DNA from: Desulfovibrio sp.
GTDB lineage: Bacteria > Desulfobacterota > Desulfovibrionia > Desulfovibrionales > Desulfovibrionaceae
NCBI GenBank assembly: GCA_031271265.1
Contig: JAISWB010000096.1
Span: 1-64,000 of the forward strand
Direction of reading: 5' to 3'
DNA length: 64,000 bases
The position numbers and the translations under genes are program-made. Position 1 is the first letter of the stretch, and every line of letters starts with the position of its first letter. Shown here piece by piece: positions 49,098 to 58,685 of the stretch. The notes under the pieces were generated by a model, which saw nothing but the letters and a program-made list of their open reading frames with translations, had not been told where the DNA came from and did not search any database.

Positions 49098-51586
49098 TAA
49101 TCGGCGTTTCCCTTGAGCAGCGCGCCGATTATCTCCTCCGCTTTTTGGAAGTCAGCCTCCAGGGCGCAATCGGCCGTCGCGGATACGGCTTCCCGCAACG
49201 CTTCCGGCAAAGTCAGGGCCTGCAGATACGCCAAGGCGGCATCCGTCGCGTCGATGTCTTTTGTCTCCAACGCCTTCAGCAGGCGCATCAGGGCGTTGTC
49301 GATTTCCGGCCCGCGCGCCTCCGCGCCGTCTCCGGAGCGGGCTGTGGTCGATGCCTGCGCAACGACCTCGCCTATCCGCTCCGCAAGGGCGGCAAGCGTT
49401 TCCCGAAACGGCGCAAGATGTTCGCGGATCACGGGCATCTCGCCCTCGCGCCCCGCCTTTTCCAGCAAGGCGGCCGTCTGCGACAAGGTGTCCGCGCCGA
49501 CAGCGGCCAGGGCGCTTTTCAGGGCGTGAACCTGCGTTACGAAGGCGCGCAGGGAACCGGCCGGGCTTTGCCCGGAAGTTTCCGCAGGAGTCTTCGCAGG
49601 ACTCTCTCCCCCGGCGGCGTCCGAAGATGAGGCGTCCGGCTCGCGCGCAAGCAACGCCGCCGCGGCTTGCGCATCCCGCCGGAACACCGTCAGCAAATCC
49701 AGGTAGCGGCGTTGCGACCCGCCGACCACGGCAATCCCGGCGGCGGTATTCAGCCCCGCGATTTCCGGAAACAACGGCGCAGCATCATCTTCTGCGCCTT
49801 GTTGTTCGCCGTTCCCGCAGCCGTTCCCGCCCGAACCGTTGTCGTCGTCCAACGGCAGTTTTCGACGTTTAGCATCGGGAATCCACTTTCTCAGCAACGC
49901 GTCCAGCTTGGGCACTTCTATGGGTTTGGAAAGAAAGTCGTTGAAACCGTTTGCCAGGAACATTTCACGCATGCCGGAAACGGCGTTGGCCGTGAGCGCG
50001 ACGACAGGCATCGTCCGGCAACGTTCATCGGGCATGGCCCTGACGGCACGCGTAGCTTCCATGCCGTCCATGCCCGGCATCATGTGATCCATGAGGACAA
50101 GATCGTAAGTATACGCTTCAATCATAGCCAGAGCATCCTCTCCGCTCCGGCAGGCGTCGGTTTTCATCCTGTACGGTGCGAGCAGGCCTTCCGCCACCAT
50201 CAGGTTGGTATCCATGTCGTCGACGATGAGCACGCGAACATCCGGGGCGGTAAAACGAATATCCCGCCCCCGGACCTTGCCGGCCGACCTGCCGCTCAGG
50301 GAACCCATGGGACGGGCATCGGCTATGCCCTGGACGACGGTCGCGGTGAAGGTCGATCCGGTCCCGTACTCGCTCGTCACGCGCGTATCGCCGCCCATGG
50401 CGCGGCACAGGCTGCGCGCAATGGCCAGACCCAGACCTGTACCCTGAATGGCCCTGTTGTGCATTTGGTCAAGGCGGACAAAATCCCCGAACAGGCGCGG
50501 CAAATGCTCGGGCTTTATGCCGATGCCGCTGTCGGCGACCGTGAATGTCAACTTGACCGTATCCGAAGACAACAATTCGTATTTGACCGTAAACCTGATG
50601 AAACCTTTACGGGTGTATTTGACGGCATTGGACAAAAGATTCAACAAGATCTGGCGCACACGCATTTCATCGCCGAAGAGCGCGGCCGGTATGGATTCAT
50701 CCAGCTCACTTTCGAACACCAAAGGCTTGTCTTCAAGACGGACCTTGATAATCATCAATATATCGTTCAGCAGGGAAGCTGTATCATAACGCGTCGGCGC
50801 GATCTCCATCCGACCCGATTCAATCTTGGAAAAATCAAGGATATCGTTGATAATGGACAGCAGGTTCGCTCCGGCTTGCTGTATCCCGGTGATGTATTCC
50901 ATGCATTGCGCTTTGCCGTAGTGCATGGCGGCCAGTTCGCTCAGTCCCATGACGGCGTTCATGGGAGTGCGTATTTCATGGCTCATGCGGGCCAGAAAAA
51001 GGCTTTTGGCAAGACTGGCCTGTTCCGCCTTTTCCTTGGCTGTGGCCAGCTCGGTAATATCGTGCAGAAGCAGCATGAAGCCTTCAACAGCGCTTCCCTG
51101 GTCCACAAGAGGCGTTATGTAGACGGAAAACACGCATACTTCATTTTTTTCACCGATACGGAGGGAGGCCTCGGCGCTGATGGTGCCTTTATCACGGTAG
51201 GCTTGCGTGAACAGGTCCGCTATCGGCGCCAGTGAAAAGCCGCTCTTCTGCGATATTTCGACAAGATCGGGAAAAGTTAAGCCCTTGAGCGTATCGACGT
51301 TCTCAATACCGACGAGTTTAAGGAACCGGTCCGTGCAGTATGCGACCTCTCCTTGCTTGTCCAGCAGCAGGATACTGTTGATGCTGTTGCTCAGCAGCAT
51401 GTTCAGGTATTTTTCCTGCCGCAATTTCTCAATTTGTAAATTCGCATAGAAACGCGTCTGGGCCTGGGTAAAGGAATCCGCCAGCGTCATGGAGTTTTTC
51501 AGCGCCGTATTTTCCCGCTGCAATTTGCGTATCTGCACTTTAAGCGCCGTTACGGCGGCGGATTCATCAGGCGTGGTGTCGTTCAT
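49094..51586 (-). CDS. Hybrid sensor histidine kinase (PAS-HisKA-HATPase-REC-HPt)
   Basis: An 830-residue phosphorelay protein. Residues 10-80 are coiled coil, 80-200 a PAS domain (SINSILLLDKQGEVAYCTDRFLKLVG), then the phosphorylated His in FLARMSHEIRTPMNAVMGL, the ATPase domain (GIGIKPEHLPRLFGDFVR, GTGLGLAIARSL), a receiver domain (VLIVDDMDTNLMVAEGL, DLVLMDHMMPGMDGM) and a C-terminal HPt with VHALKSALAAVGA. There is no transmembrane segment, so it senses a cytoplasmic cue. ATG 51586 lies 2 bp after the FIST gene upstream, so the FIST protein is the likely ligand-binding partner. No separate response regulator is adjacent. Confidence 0.92.
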   Translation of the reverse strand: MNDTTPDESAAVTALKVQIRKLQRENTALKNSMTLADSFTQAQTRFYANLQIEKLRQEKYLNMLLSNSINSILLLDKQGEVAYCTDRFLKLVGIENVDTLKGLTFPDLVEISQKSGFSLAPIADLFTQAYRDKGTISAEASLRIGEKNEVCVFSVYITPLVDQGSAVEGFMLLLHDITELATAKEKAEQASLAKSLFLARMSHEIRTPMNAVMGLSELAAMHYGKAQCMEYITGIQQAGANLLSIINDILDFSKIESGRMEIAPTRYDTASLLNDILMIIKVRLEDKPLVFESELDESIPAALFGDEMRVRQILLNLLSNAVKYTRKGFIRFTVKYELLSSDTVKLTFTVADSGIGIKPEHLPRLFGDFVRLDQMHNRAIQGTGLGLAIARSLCRAMGGDTRVTSEYGTGSTFTATVVQGIADARPMGSLSGRSAGKVRGRDIRFTAPDVRVLIVDDMDTNLMVAEGLLAPYRMKTDACRSGEDALAMIEAYTYDLVLMDHMMPGMDGMEATRAVRAMPDERCRTMPVVALTANAVSGMREMFLANGFNDFLSKPIEVPKLDALLRKWIPDAKRRKLPLDDDNGSGGNGCGNGEQQGAEDDAAPLFPEIAGLNTAAGIAVVGGSQRRYLDLLTVFRRDAQAAAALLAREPDASSSDAAGGESPAKTPAETSGQSPAGSLRAFVTQVHALKSALAAVGADTLSQTAALLEKAGREGEMPVIREHLAPFRETLAALAERIGEVVAQASTTARSGDGAEARGPEIDNALMRLLKALETKDIDATDAALAYLQALTLPEALREAVSATADCALEADFQKAEEIIGALLKGNADY

Positions 51587-51588
51587 GG

Positions 51589-52740
51589 TTACAGTACGCA
51601 GGCAATCATTGAAAAATTCTGGAAGCTGTTGACAAGCCGGCCGTCGCGATTTTTCACGGGACAGAATTCTCCGCCGGCATAGATGATGCGGTAGGGGAGC
51701 AGGGGACCCAGGCAGTCGACCACTTCCCGCATTTCCGCGGTCGGTCGCATGCCGAGCGTCCATTTGCGGGCGCTGCAGGAGACGATCAGCACGCTTGCTC
51801 TTCCGGAAGCAGCGACGGCCCCGGCTATGCTTTCTCTTGCGGAGTTGAGGACAAATTCCGCGTTGCAGTCGGAAAAACCTATTGTCGCGCCCTGGGGGAC
51901 GTTGCCGTATGTCGCGATGTACCCTTCCTGCGTGGCCCGGTAGGGGGAGCGTACCAGACGGGTGCCGTCGTTCAGGCGCAGGACGAAGGGGATGGCGGCG
52001 ATGCCGGAGATGCTTCCCTTGTCGGCCAAGCCTATGGATTCAAGATAGTCGAACGCTCTCAGGCCGTTGATGCTCTGAATCAGGTGTTTTTCCGACCGGG
52101 TAATGACGGCGTTTTGATGTATCACCCTGTCGTCCGGAACGGTGGTATGGTAAAATTCCGGCTTGACATCCCCGAATAAGGCAACAAGCGTGAACAGGTT
52201 CTCCTGAGGCTCGCCGTTCATGCATGGCGAACTGTTGCCTAAGCCGGGCCGGGCACCGGCGGCCAGAGAGCCGAACACGGGAACTCCGCCGGACGCCGCG
52301 TCCAGAGCCTCGATGAAGTCGTCCCCCCCGGCGTTGTTTATGATCGGGGCGACCGTCAGGAGCAGGGCGGGCTTCTCTCCGTCATGAGGCGCGAGTTCCG
52401 CGTACAATGCCCGTATGGACGCGCCGGGGTCGTCCCCAAGGGGGACGGCGCCCGCCCTGAACTCGACATCGTCGCTCGTCAGCACGGTAACGGCCAGCAT
52501 CAGGTTCCCCAGGGCACCGGGAACTGCAAGATAGGACGTCGTTCCGCCTATGCTGTCGAAAGGCAGAGCCGCGCTCACGGCCTTGATAACGCCTGTTTCC
52601 AGGAAGTCCGGATAAAAGTCCGTCAACGCAACGGAATTGCGGAGCAGGCGTTCGTCGAGGCGCAACTGCTCCAAAATTTCCGCCGCGGTGCGCTCGATGT
52701 AGTCGATCTCCCGTGTGTATGCGGTCAGCATGCGTATCAT
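51589..52740 (-). CDS. FIST domain protein coupled to the hybrid kinase
   Basis: A 383-residue FIST_N/FIST_C protein, paralogue of the one at 47865 (compare MIRMLTAYTREIDYIERTAAEI and YAGGEFCPVKNRDGRLVNSFQNFSMIACV). It has no signal peptide or membrane segment. The start ATG 52740 trims 82 codons of the ORF, which overlap the fliI end. It lies 181 bp downstream of fliI on the same strand and 2 bp upstream of the kinase, so it may be read from the flagellar operon and probably feeds a ligand signal to the kinase. Confidence 0.85.
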   Translation of the reverse strand: MIRMLTAYTREIDYIERTAAEILEQLRLDERLLRNSVALTDFYPDFLETGVIKAVSAALPFDSIGGTTSYLAVPGALGNLMLAVTVLTSDDVEFRAGAVPLGDDPGASIRALYAELAPHDGEKPALLLTVAPIINNAGGDDFIEALDAASGGVPVFGSLAAGARPGLGNSSPCMNGEPQENLFTLVALFGDVKPEFYHTTVPDDRVIHQNAVITRSEKHLIQSINGLRAFDYLESIGLADKGSISGIAAIPFVLRLNDGTRLVRSPYRATQEGYIATYGNVPQGATIGFSDCNAEFVLNSARESIAGAVAASGRASVLIVSCSARKWTLGMRPTAEMREVVDCLGPLLPYRIIYAGGEFCPVKNRDGRLVNSFQNFSMIACVL

Positions 52741-52921
52741 GCGGTCGCCCCTGTGCGGGAGCATCCCCTGTTCTGTGGGTAGGAATAGTTCTGCGTGTCC
52801 ACGAGCCCCCTGCGTTGCGGTTGTAAACGGCAGAACGGGACCGGCGTTGCCCTGAAACGGCAACCAACGGCAATCCGCAATCTCCGGCGTACACAACTGC
52901 TGAAGCCGCATACCACGAAAA

Positions 52922-54244
52922 TTACAGGAGAGCAAGCGTGTGCAGTTGCGTGAAGCTGTCCTCCAGCGAACAGGCGGTGCCGACATCCTGGCGCAAAAAG
53001 GTGTTCGCAGGCGTGCGCGTGTCTATGGCCTTGTCTGTTTCCGGATTGGAACCGCGGGCATAGGCCCCGATATTGATCATGTCTTCCACGCGCCTGTAGG
53101 CGGCGAGTCTGGAAACGACCACGCGTCCGTCTTGCGTGACGCCGTCCGACACCAGGTCCGGGCGCAGGCGGCTTATGCTGCGCAAGACGTCTATAGCCGG
53201 AAAATGTCCTTCGTCGGCGAGTTCGCGGGTCAGCACGATATGCCCGTCGAGGATGGAACGCACGGCGTCGGCTACCGGCTCCGTGAAATCGTCGCCGTCC
53301 ACCAGGACCGTGTAGATGCCGGTGATGGACCCGGCGGCGCTGCGTCCGGCGCGTTCCAGCAGCTTGGGAAGTTGGGCGAAAACGGAGGGCGTGTAGCCCT
53401 TGGCGGCCGGAGGTTCGCCGACGGCCAGACCGATCTCGCGCGCGGCCATGGCGAAACGCGTTACGGAATCCATCATGAACAGGACATCCTGCCCCCTGTC
53501 CCGGAAGTACTCGGCCACGGCCGTGGCCGCGTAAGCCGCCCGCATGCGCAGCAGGGGCGAGCGGTCGGACGTGGCCACGACCAAAACGGAGCGCGCCGCG
53601 CCTTCCCTGCCCAAATCCTTTTCGATGAATTCAAGAACTTCGCGCCCGCGTTCACCGACCAGCCCGATGACGTTGACGTCCGCCTGCGTATAGCGGGCCA
53701 TCATGCCCATGAGCGTGGATTTGCCCACTCCGGACCCGGCCATGATGCCCATGCGCTGCCCCTTGCCCAGCGTGAGCAGGGCGTTGACCGCGCGTACCCC
53801 CACGTCCAGAGCCTCGGTTATGCGCGGCCGGGACAGGGGAGGAGGGGGATCGGCATACAGGGGCACGGATTCCGGAAGATCGACGGAAACGGAAGGATCG
53901 AGGGGTGCGCCGAAGGGGTCGAAGGCTTTGCCCCGCATATCCGGGCCGACGGGAAACAGGGGAGAACGGCCGACAACGCCGACCAGGCTGCCCGGCCGCA
54001 CCCCGCGCAGGTCGCCGTAAGGCATGAACAGCAGCGAACCGTCGCGGAACCCCACAACCTCGACGTCCACCCCGACCTCCCGCCGCGTTCCGCCGTCCGG
54101 AAAAATACGGCACACGGACCCTACCGGGGCATTCAGGCCGCTGCCTTCGGCCACCAGCCCGACGACCTTGTTGACCTTGCCGTAACAGGTTACGGGCCGA
54201 AGCGCGGACAGGGCGCGCAACGCGCCGCGCGGGGCGGAACTCAT
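52922..54244 (-). CDS. fliI: Flagellar export ATPase FliI
   Basis: FliI energises type III export of flagellar subunits. The 440-residue protein has the F1-beta-like layout: GVRAVNALLTLGKGQRMGIMAGSGVGKSTLMG (Walker A), VNVIGLVGERGREVLEF and DVLFMMDSVTRFAMAAREIGLAVGEPP (Walker B region). The start overlaps the fliH stop (ATGA). The chaperone gene fliJ, which commonly follows, is missing; a 181-bp gap and the FIST gene come instead. Confidence 0.95.
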   Translation of the reverse strand: MSSAPRGALRALSALRPVTCYGKVNKVVGLVAEGSGLNAPVGSVCRIFPDGGTRREVGVDVEVVGFRDGSLLFMPYGDLRGVRPGSLVGVVGRSPLFPVGPDMRGKAFDPFGAPLDPSVSVDLPESVPLYADPPPPLSRPRITEALDVGVRAVNALLTLGKGQRMGIMAGSGVGKSTLMGMMARYTQADVNVIGLVGERGREVLEFIEKDLGREGAARSVLVVATSDRSPLLRMRAAYAATAVAEYFRDRGQDVLFMMDSVTRFAMAAREIGLAVGEPPAAKGYTPSVFAQLPKLLERAGRSAAGSITGIYTVLVDGDDFTEPVADAVRSILDGHIVLTRELADEGHFPAIDVLRSISRLRPDLVSDGVTQDGRVVVSRLAAYRRVEDMINIGAYARGSNPETDKAIDTRTPANTFLRQDVGTACSLEDSFTQLHTLALL

Positions 54245-55068
54245 GCCGGGCGCGCGTCCGGGCCTTGCCCGGCGTTGTCCGGGGAGGGCCGCGCGGGATG
54301 CGCTCCCCCGGTTGCGCGCGCCGTATCGGTGAAACCCGCGTCCTGCCCGAAGTTTTCGGCAAGGCTGAGATCCTTGAGCACTTCGTCCACCGCCGCGATA
54401 CGGCTCTCCAGGCGCCCGTCGGCCAACGACGATTCGCTCTCCACCAGCATGCCGCCCGGAGTAATTGCCGGGTCGGCGCGCACGCGCCAGGACGCGACAT
54501 CCGGAAAACGCTCCCCGGCCGAGGCTATGATGTCCTCCAGGACGGGCGCGTCCTCAGCGCTCACGTGTATGACCAGCGTCCGGCGTTTTTCCAGAAGCGC
54601 CGCGGCTTCGTCGAGCAGGGCGGTCAGCACGGCGGCGCGCCTTTCCGACAGTTCAAGGGCCGTGATCCGCTCCACGGCCAGACGGGCCACTGCCGTGATA
54701 TCGTCGCGCTGCTGTTCGAAGATATGCGAACATTGTCCTTCTATGGCGCCCAGAACGGCGGCAAGCGACTCGGACGTCCCCGCGCGGAACTCCTCAAGTT
54801 CTTCGGAGGCCCGGGCCATGCCGGCGGCGTAGCCCGTTTTTTCCGCCTCGGCGCGGAGTTCGGCCGCCTCGGAAGCGGCCGCGGAAAGAATGTCCGCGGC
54901 CATGGCCTCCGCCTTGCGGCGCACACGCGCCAGGTATTCAGTTTCGTCCTTGTCGTTCCACGCGGTCGTCCGCCCGCGCTCGAAGCTCCCCAGACCGTAT
55001 TCGTCGCCGCGCGAGTAAATCGTGCCCCACGCATCGGCGCGTTTTTCCCCTGCGTCAGACAAAGACAT
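54241..55068 (-). CDS. fliH: Flagellar assembly protein FliH
   Basis: FliH is the stator-like regulator that holds FliI at the export gate. The 275-residue protein shows the usual weak family pattern: a charged N terminus, a long Ala/Glu-rich helix (KAEAMAADILSAAASEAAELRAEAEK), and a C-terminal VIHVSAEDAPVLEDII and DPAITPGGMLVESESSLADGRLESRI, which matches the FliH/YscL end. A 40-residue Pro/Ala/Gly tail follows. Its ATG at 55068 lies 14 bp inside fliG after GGCGGAGGCG. Confidence 0.88.
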   Translation of the reverse strand: MSLSDAGEKRADAWGTIYSRGDEYGLGSFERGRTTAWNDKDETEYLARVRRKAEAMAADILSAAASEAAELRAEAEKTGYAAGMARASEELEEFRAGTSESLAAVLGAIEGQCSHIFEQQRDDITAVARLAVERITALELSERRAAVLTALLDEAAALLEKRRTLVIHVSAEDAPVLEDIIASAGERFPDVASWRVRADPAITPGGMLVESESSLADGRLESRIAAVDEVLKDLSLAENFGQDAGFTDTARATGGAHPARPSPDNAGQGPDARPA

Positions 55069-56068
55069 CGCCTCCGCCGCGGCTGATCATGATGCGGCCC
55101 TCGCCTTCCAGTTTGCGCACTACCTTGACGATGTTCTGCTGCGCGGCCTCGACGTCCGAAAGCCGCGTCGGCCCCATGATTTCCAGGTCTTCGCGGATCA
55201 TGTTCCCGGCGCGCTCGGACATGTTCCTGAAGAACAGCGCCTTCATGTCGTCCGTTGCCCCGCGCAGGGCCATGGTCAGATCCTCGTTGGAAATTTCCTT
55301 GAGAATCTCGCGGACGGAGCGGTCTTCAAGACCCTTGACATCCTCGAAGACGAACATGAGGTTGCGGATTTCCTCGGCCATTGAGGACGAGGTTTCCTCG
55401 ATTTCCGCCAGCACCTCTTCTTCGGTGGCGCGGTCCACGGCATTGAGAATCTCAGCCACGGAGTTGATGCCGCCCACTTTCTTTCCTTCTTTTCCGCCCA
55501 TAGCTATCAGTTGGCTCTCCAGCACCCTGTCGACAGCCATGAGCATATCTTCGGGCACGGACTCCAGGTTGGCGAGGCGGATGAGAATTTCCGACCGCAC
55601 GCCGGTCGGCAGTTTGGTCAGCAGGTCCGCCGCCTGATCCGTAGGAAGGTTGCCCAGGATCAGCGCCAGTGTCTGGGGATGTTCGTTGCGCAGGATCTGC
55701 GCCAGTATCTTGGTGGACACCTTGCCTATGCCCCTGAAAGGCACGGGGCCGGTGTCCAGTTCCAGATAATCGCTTACATATTTGGCCGTATCGCTGTCCA
55801 CATTGGGCAGCAACAGGCGTTTGACGGCGTCCTGCCCGCCCCTGACCAGTTCGCGCCCCGTGACCAGAGCATGGTAGTATTCGCGCAGAACCGCCTCGAC
55901 CAGTTCCTTGGGCACCGTTTCCATCTGCAGCATGGCTTTGGAAACGGCGGCCAGCTCGTCGCGGTTCATACGCTTGAAGACCTCGGCGGCGAACTGTTCA
56001 CCCATGGTGAGCAGCAAAACCGCTGTCTTTTTCGCGCCTTCAAGGGAAAACTGAGTGTCCGTCGCCAT
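55055..56068 (-). CDS. fliG: Flagellar motor switch protein FliG
   Basis: FliG forms the switch complex on the MS ring and meets the stator to make torque. The 337-residue protein contains the middle-domain EHPQTLALILGNLPTDQAADLL and the C-terminal torque helix region DRSVREILKEISNEDLTMALRGATDDMKALFFRNMSERAGNMI with the charged residues that face MotA. ATG 56068 follows GGAGGATCGGAAT. It lies 66 bp after fliF and overlaps fliH. Confidence 0.96.
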   Translation of the reverse strand: MATDTQFSLEGAKKTAVLLLTMGEQFAAEVFKRMNRDELAAVSKAMLQMETVPKELVEAVLREYYHALVTGRELVRGGQDAVKRLLLPNVDSDTAKYVSDYLELDTGPVPFRGIGKVSTKILAQILRNEHPQTLALILGNLPTDQAADLLTKLPTGVRSEILIRLANLESVPEDMLMAVDRVLESQLIAMGGKEGKKVGGINSVAEILNAVDRATEEEVLAEIEETSSSMAEEIRNLMFVFEDVKGLEDRSVREILKEISNEDLTMALRGATDDMKALFFRNMSERAGNMIREDLEIMGPTRLSDVEAAQQNIVKVVRKLEGEGRIMISRGGGDVFV

Positions 56069-56134
56069 ATTCCGATCCTCCGCCGGCCGAGGAATAAGTT
56101 ACGCGTGTACCGTGAAGCCTGCAATCGGATAAAT

Positions 56135-57778
56135 TCAGGCCGCCTTGGCCGGGACGGAAGCGGGCACGGCCGTTCCGCCGGTCTTGAGCCAACTCCTGAG
56201 AATTCCGATGGCCTGTTCGATGTTCTGCTCACTCAGTTGCATGGCATGGACCTTGATGTCCTCGAGTTTTTCCAGCATGGCGGTGGCGGCCACGGCTTCC
56301 TCGTCGTCTTCCATGAGGGCCAGGCGCTCGTCCGCGGCGGCCAGACCTTCCAGTCCTTCGATGCCTTCAAGCATCGTGCCTTCGACCTTGGGACGGATCA
56401 GGGCCATGATGACCGGACGGACGATCAGGAGCAGGAAAAGAAAGGCCAGCAAGGCATTGAGCAGGGGTTTGCCGAAGCGCAGGGCGTTGTCGGCCAGGTA
56501 GCCGGCCATGCCCTTGGGCGCATCCAGTTCCACGCCCTGGAAGGCGATGTTGCTCACTTCCAGGGTATCGCCCCTGGCCGAGTCGTAACCCACCGCGTTG
56601 GCCACAAGCTGGCGAATGCGCTGCATTTCCTCGGCAGAGCGGGGAGCGAAGACGCTCGTGCCGTCGTCATTTTTCTCATAGTTGCCGTCCACGACCACGG
56701 CAACACTAAGGCGGTCCACGGTGCCGACATCGGACACTATGTTTTGTTCTTCCTTGTTGATTTCAAAGTTGGTGGAGCGGTTTTCGCTGGTGGAATTCTG
56801 GTTGGACACGGTGCCGGACGGGCCGTCGCCCCTGAAATTCGGGTCCGGAACTCCGCCTTCAATAGCCGCCCGTCCCTGGGTACCGGTTTCCGAGCGCGTT
56901 TCCGAGCGCACCACGGTTTTTTCCGGGTCAAACAGTTCGCGGCGGATGGTTTTCCGGCTGAAATCCAGTTCCGCGTTGACCCTGGCGATGACCCGGCCCG
57001 CGCCGACCACGGGCATGAGCATTTCTTCTATACGCCGCTCCAGGGTTCGCTGGGCGGTCATTTTGTAATCGTGTTGCGTGCGGGTCAGTCCGTCCAGGCT
57101 ACCTTCCTCTTCGGGCTGGTAGAGGGATTTGCCGTTGGTGTCGGCTATGGACACCTTGCCCTTGTCCAGGCCTTCCACGGCCATAGTCACCAGATTGACC
57201 AGGGCCTCGATGTCGCTGCGTTCCATCTTTCTCATGCCCGACAGCTTCAGCAGCACCGAAGCCGACGGTTTTTGCTGTTCCTCGATAAAGAGGCTGCGGT
57301 TGGGTACGACAAGGTGGACCCTGGCGCTTTCCACGCCGGGAAACTCGCTGATCGTGCGGGCCAGTTCGCCTTCAAGGGCGCGGCGGTAGAAGAGCTTCTG
57401 CACGAAATCGGTCTGCCCGACCTTGACGTCGTCGAAAATTTCAAAGCCCACGCCCTGCCCGGTCATGATATTCTGCCCGGCTATGCTGATGCGCAGGGCA
57501 TGTACCCTGTCCTCGGGCACCATGACGGCGCTGCCGTTCTTTTCCAATTTGTAGTCGACCTTTTCGGTTTCCAGCGCCTTGATGACGTTTGCGGCGTCCT
57601 GCGGGGTAAGATCGGCATAGAGCAGGCCGTATTCCTCGCCTCCCAGCCAGACGGCCAACACCAGAAAGCTGCCCACCGCGAGTACGGACAGGCCGCCCAA
57701 AAACACGCGCTGAGTTATGTTTCTGCCGGACCAGAAGTCAAATATGCGGCTCTTGGCCGATTCCAGAAAGGGCGACAT
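56135..57778 (-). CDS. fliF: Flagellar MS-ring protein FliF
   Basis: FliF builds the MS ring in the inner membrane. The 547-residue protein has one membrane segment near residues 22-42 (VFLGGLSVLAVGSFLVLAVW), ring-building domains (LLYADLTPQDAANVIKALE, GVESARVHLVVPNRSLF) and a second membrane segment at about 443-463 (LLNALLAFLFLLLIVRPVIM). The C-terminal end binds FliG. ATG 57778 follows GTAAGGAGCCGCGC. Confidence 0.96.
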   Translation of the reverse strand: MSPFLESAKSRIFDFWSGRNITQRVFLGGLSVLAVGSFLVLAVWLGGEEYGLLYADLTPQDAANVIKALETEKVDYKLEKNGSAVMVPEDRVHALRISIAGQNIMTGQGVGFEIFDDVKVGQTDFVQKLFYRRALEGELARTISEFPGVESARVHLVVPNRSLFIEEQQKPSASVLLKLSGMRKMERSDIEALVNLVTMAVEGLDKGKVSIADTNGKSLYQPEEEGSLDGLTRTQHDYKMTAQRTLERRIEEMLMPVVGAGRVIARVNAELDFSRKTIRRELFDPEKTVVRSETRSETGTQGRAAIEGGVPDPNFRGDGPSGTVSNQNSTSENRSTNFEINKEEQNIVSDVGTVDRLSVAVVVDGNYEKNDDGTSVFAPRSAEEMQRIRQLVANAVGYDSARGDTLEVSNIAFQGVELDAPKGMAGYLADNALRFGKPLLNALLAFLFLLLIVRPVIMALIRPKVEGTMLEGIEGLEGLAAADERLALMEDDEEAVAATAMLEKLEDIKVHAMQLSEQNIEQAIGILRSWLKTGGTAVPASVPAKAA

Positions 57779-57824
57779 GCGCGGCTCCTTACACTTTATT
57801 TGCGTTGCACTGTGTTACAAGTAT

Positions 57825-58154
57825 TCAGAATTGAAGCCTGGACAATTCTTTGTAGGCTTCCATCACCTTGTTGCGCACGGCGGCGGTCATGTTCATGGCC
57901 AGACTCGCCTTCTGCATGGAAATCATGAGTTCGTGCACATTCTGGTGTTCACCTGAAGCAAAGGAGGCTACAAGGTCCGAACGTTCGATCTGCGCTTTGT
58001 TGACTTTTTCCAGAGATGCGCCGAGCACCTCGGCGAAAGCGTCGACACGGCCCGCCTCTTTGGGCACGGTCATGCTTTTGGCCTTGTTTTCGGCCTTGGC
58101 GAAATTACGCAGGGCTTCGTTGTATGCCTTGAGTCCGACGGCTTGAATGCTCAT
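57825..58154 (-). CDS. fliE: Flagellar hook-basal body protein FliE
   Basis: FliE is the adaptor between MS ring and rod. The 109-residue protein ends with the conserved LMISMQKASLAMNMTAAVRNKVMEAYKELSRLQF. ATG 58154 follows AAAGGAATTTTTG; the ORF-track start one codon earlier is a TTG. It lies 93 bp after flgC and 46 bp before fliF. Confidence 0.95.
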   Translation of the reverse strand: MSIQAVGLKAYNEALRNFAKAENKAKSMTVPKEAGRVDAFAEVLGASLEKVNKAQIERSDLVASFASGEHQNVHELMISMQKASLAMNMTAAVRNKVMEAYKELSRLQF

Positions 58155-58247
58155 CAAAAATTCCTTTACGGTTTACCGGCGCTCCCTTCCGGGAGATTCC
58201 CGATCGACTCCCGGCCGGACCGGGAAGGACTTTTCGGAACGCCTTGC

Positions 58248-58685
58248 TTATCTGTTGATTTCAAGCGCTTTGCCGTACATCTGCTTGACGGCGTCAATGG
58301 TGGCCACATTGGCCTCATATCCGCGCTGGGCGGTCATGAGGGCGGCCATTTCCTCCATGACGTTGATGTCGGGGTAAGCGACATAGCCGTCTTCGTTTGC
58401 ATCGGGATGCCCCGGTTCGTAGACCAGTTTCAGGGGTCGCTGGTCCACGGGTATGGCCTGCACGCGCACGCCGCGCAATTCCTTGTCCAGTTCCCCGCGC
58501 ATCTGCGTTTTGAAATCGGCGTCCAGGGGCGTGGATTCCATAATCACGCTGCGTCTGCGGTACGGACCGCCGTTTGCCGTCCTGGTGGTTTTGACGTTGG
58601 CCAGGTTCATGGAAATGATGTTGATATGGGTGCGCTCGGCGCTCAGGGCGGAAGCGCCCATATCCAGAGCAGTGATGAAGTCCAT
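58248..58685 (-). CDS. flgC: Flagellar basal-body rod protein FlgC
   Basis: A 145-residue proximal rod protein. The N-terminal flagellar-rod motif reads ALDMGASALSAERTHINIISMNLANVKTTRT and the C terminus ends EEMAALMTAQRGYEANVATIDAVKQM, as in all rod and hook proteins. Its ATG overlaps the flgB stop by one base (TAATG). Confidence 0.96.
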   Translation of the reverse strand: MDFITALDMGASALSAERTHINIISMNLANVKTTRTANGGPYRRRSVIMESTPLDADFKTQMRGELDKELRGVRVQAIPVDQRPLKLVYEPGHPDANEDGYVAYPDINVMEEMAALMTAQRGYEANVATIDAVKQMYGKALEINR

